Origin: an uncultured Clostridia bacterium
GTDB lineage: Bacteria > Bacillota_I > Bacilli_A > RFN20 > CAG-288
DNA: 6,463 nucleotides
Direction: 5' to 3'
Assembly: GCA_900313465.1 (NCBI GenBank)
Contig: OMRU01000063.1
Coordinates: 1 to 6,463, forward strand
Positions 5,294 to 6,463 of this stretch are shown piece by piece. The position numbers and the translations under genes were made by a program. A model generated the notes under the pieces. That model was given only the letters and a program-made list of their open reading frames with translations, did not search any database and was not told where the DNA came from. How positions within the stretch are numbered: the first letter of the stretch is position 1; every line of letters starts with the position of its first letter.

Positions 5294-5862
5294 GGCAGAA
5301 CAAGGTAATTCATCGCTAAAATAGAAATTAGAACAAAATAAGTCGGGTTGATGACAAAGACAGCTTTGGCCGTTGGATTTTCATCCATGGCGGCAATGAC
5401 ATCTTCACTCTTCATACCACAGGCAATACCTAAGTCTTCATCGATATCCGGTTTGACAAATATCGGAATCGCACCAGAGACAATCAGGGCGTTGACAACA
5501 GACTTATGGATATTTCGAGGAAGAATGATCTTATCTTTCGAATACAAGCAAGCCAAAATAACCGTCAGAATACCACCTGTGGTACCATTGACAGAGAAAA
5601 AGCAACGTTCAGCCTTGCAGGCTTGAGCCGCTAAATCCTGAGCCTCCTTTAAGACACCTTTGGCATTGTAAAGATTATCTAAGCCGATTGGTGCATTGGC
5701 ATCATAGGCAAAGATTTCTTTGGATATGTAGCGGCTAAGATCGTTATCCATGCCACCTAGCTTATGACCGGGGACATCAAATGGAGTCGGATTGCCTTTA
5801 ACATAATCGATGAGCGCACTAAGGTAAGGAGTCTGTTCCTGCTTGTTTGTTTCGTCGTTCAT
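5290..5862 (-). pseudogene. N-terminal part of a broken Orn/Lys/Arg decarboxylase
   Basis: The frame has 190 residues. Residues 1-176 follow the family: PGHK at 31-34, phosphate-binding NGTTGG at 92-97, IHKS at 118-121 and INPTYF at 171-176. The last 14 residues (VLISILAM onward) are out-of-frame reading and end at TGA 5290-5292. Homology resumes in another frame with FYFSDELPCSA at about 5326. Family members carry roughly 25 more residues between these points, including the DEAHG-type segment whose Asp contacts the PLP ring, so a deletion of about 80 bases near 5330-5335 has removed it and shifted the frame. The rest is well kept, which suggests a recent event or an assembly fault. The ATG is two bases after the metK stop with no clear ribosome binding site, so translation would rely on coupling to metK. 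Confidence 0.88.
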
Positions 5863-5864
5863 GG

Positions 5865-6463
5865 TTATTTACAAAGTTTCTTAAGGATATCAACCTTATC
5901 GAGATATTCAAATGGAAGATCTAAGTCTGGTCTTCCAAAATGACCATAAGAAGCCAAATCCTGATAACGGAATGGTGGCTTCTGTAAGGAGAACTTGGAG
6001 ATGATTCCAGCGGGAGTGAAATCAAAGACCTTATCTTCCATCAAAGCCTTGAGAATGACTTCTTTCTTGACTGTCTCAGTGCCATAAGTCTCAAGAGAGA
6101 TAGAGACTGGTTCAGAGACACCAATCGCGTAGGATAACTGAATCATGCAACGCTTGGCTAAGCCAGCAGCAACGATGTTTTTGGCAGCGTATCTAGCGGC
6201 GTAAGCAGCACTTCTATCGACCTTGGTTGGATCTTTACCAGAGAAAGCTCCTCCGCCGTGTGGGGCGCTTCCACCATAGGTATCGACAATGATTTTTCTA
6301 CCGGTGAGACCAGTATCACCAAGAGGACCACCGATGACAAACTTACCGGTAGGATTGATGAAGAACTGGATATCATCAGCCATTGGATAGCCAAAACTTT
6401 CAATGACAGGAAGAAGGACCTTTTCCTTGATCTGTCTTCTTAATTCTTCAATCTCAATATCAG
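5865..6463 (-). CDS. metK: S-adenosylmethionine synthetase, C-terminal half (partial at right edge)
   Basis: The open frame runs off the right edge with 198 residues visible, about half of the usual 390-400. It makes S-adenosylmethionine from methionine and ATP in the cytoplasm, working as a tetramer with magnesium and potassium. Diagnostic segments are [31 protein letters not shown], the signature [31 protein letters not shown], and the C-terminal [14 protein letters not shown]. The frame continues upstream of the internal ATG at 6383 ([16 protein letters not shown]), so that ATG is not the start. One small difference is SAPHGGG where many members have YARHGGG. It is first in an operon with the decarboxylase, which begins two bases after the TAA (5865-5867). 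Confidence 0.97.
   Translation of the reverse strand, partial: DIEIEELRRQIKEKVLLPVIESFGYPMADDIQFFINPTGKFVIGGPLGDTGLTGRKIIVDTYGGSAPHGGGAFSGKDPTKVDRSAAYAARYAAKNIVAAGLAKRCMIQLSYAIGVSEPVSISLETYGTETVKKEVILKALMEDKVFDFTPAGIISKFSLQKPPFRYQDLASYGHFGRPDLDLPFEYLDKVDILKKLCK

Noticed and set aside
5290..5340. Programmed ribosomal frameshift joining the two decarboxylase frames
   Set aside because: A shift would restore the frame but not the missing segment of about 25 residues with the PLP-binding aspartate. There is also no convincing slippery heptamer with a downstream structure.
6158..6443. Other-frame open frames on both strands within metK
   Set aside because: They are shadows of the strongly conserved metK frame.
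1..6463. CRISPR array, tRNA/rRNA gene, insertion sequence, toxin-antitoxin pair or phage defence system
   Set aside because: No regularly spaced repeats, cloverleaf or rRNA segments, transposase motifs or defence domains were seen. The small gene pair at 852-2190 does not look like a toxin-antitoxin pair by size or motif.

Overview
The window looks like an ordinary chromosomal stretch from a low-GC Gram-positive bacterium, probably Bacillota and possibly Erysipelotrichia-like. Support for this: strong AGGAGG-type ribosome binding sites, sigma-A-type promoters (TTGACA/TATAAT-like), a lipobox lipoprotein, a long-form hibernation factor, and mostly TAA stops. The genus assignment is inference. 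Genes are closely packed, with no gene-free stretch over about 230 bases, and almost all run on the minus strand.

Layout, left to right. (1) 1-177: the last 39 codons of a plus-strand gene with a Lys/Ala-rich tail, closed by a clean intrinsic terminator. (2) 195-706: a minus-strand lipoprotein gene, AT-richer to the eye than its neighbours, with its own promoter. (3) 784-2260: a two-gene minus-strand operon with a promoter, a 304-residue soluble protein, a 137-residue two-helix membrane protein and a long hairpin terminator. I recognise neither protein. (4) 2249-3182: a Cof-type HAD phosphatase whose promoter sits so close to the ATG that the mRNA is probably leaderless. (5) 3174-3847: hpf, the long ribosome hibernation factor, with promoter and terminator. 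(6) 3896-4394: a divergent plus-strand gene for a small four-helix membrane protein. Its -10 box lies at the centre of a dyad that may be an operator. (7) 4394-4423: a 13-bp bidirectional terminator. (8) 4424-6463: an operon of metK (C-terminal half visible) followed two bases later by an Orn/Lys/Arg decarboxylase gene.

The decarboxylase gene is broken. Its two parts are in different frames, and the join lacks about 25 residues that the family carries, including the PLP-binding DEAHG-type segment. MetK makes S-adenosylmethionine and this decarboxylase family feeds polyamine synthesis, so the operon would once have linked the two pathways.

I found no CRISPR array, insertion sequence, phage gene, tRNA or rRNA, and no convincing new multi-gene system. 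The items most worth a second look are the decaying decarboxylase, the uncharacterised two-gene operon, the likely leaderless HAD mRNA and the operator-like dyad upstream of the four-helix protein.
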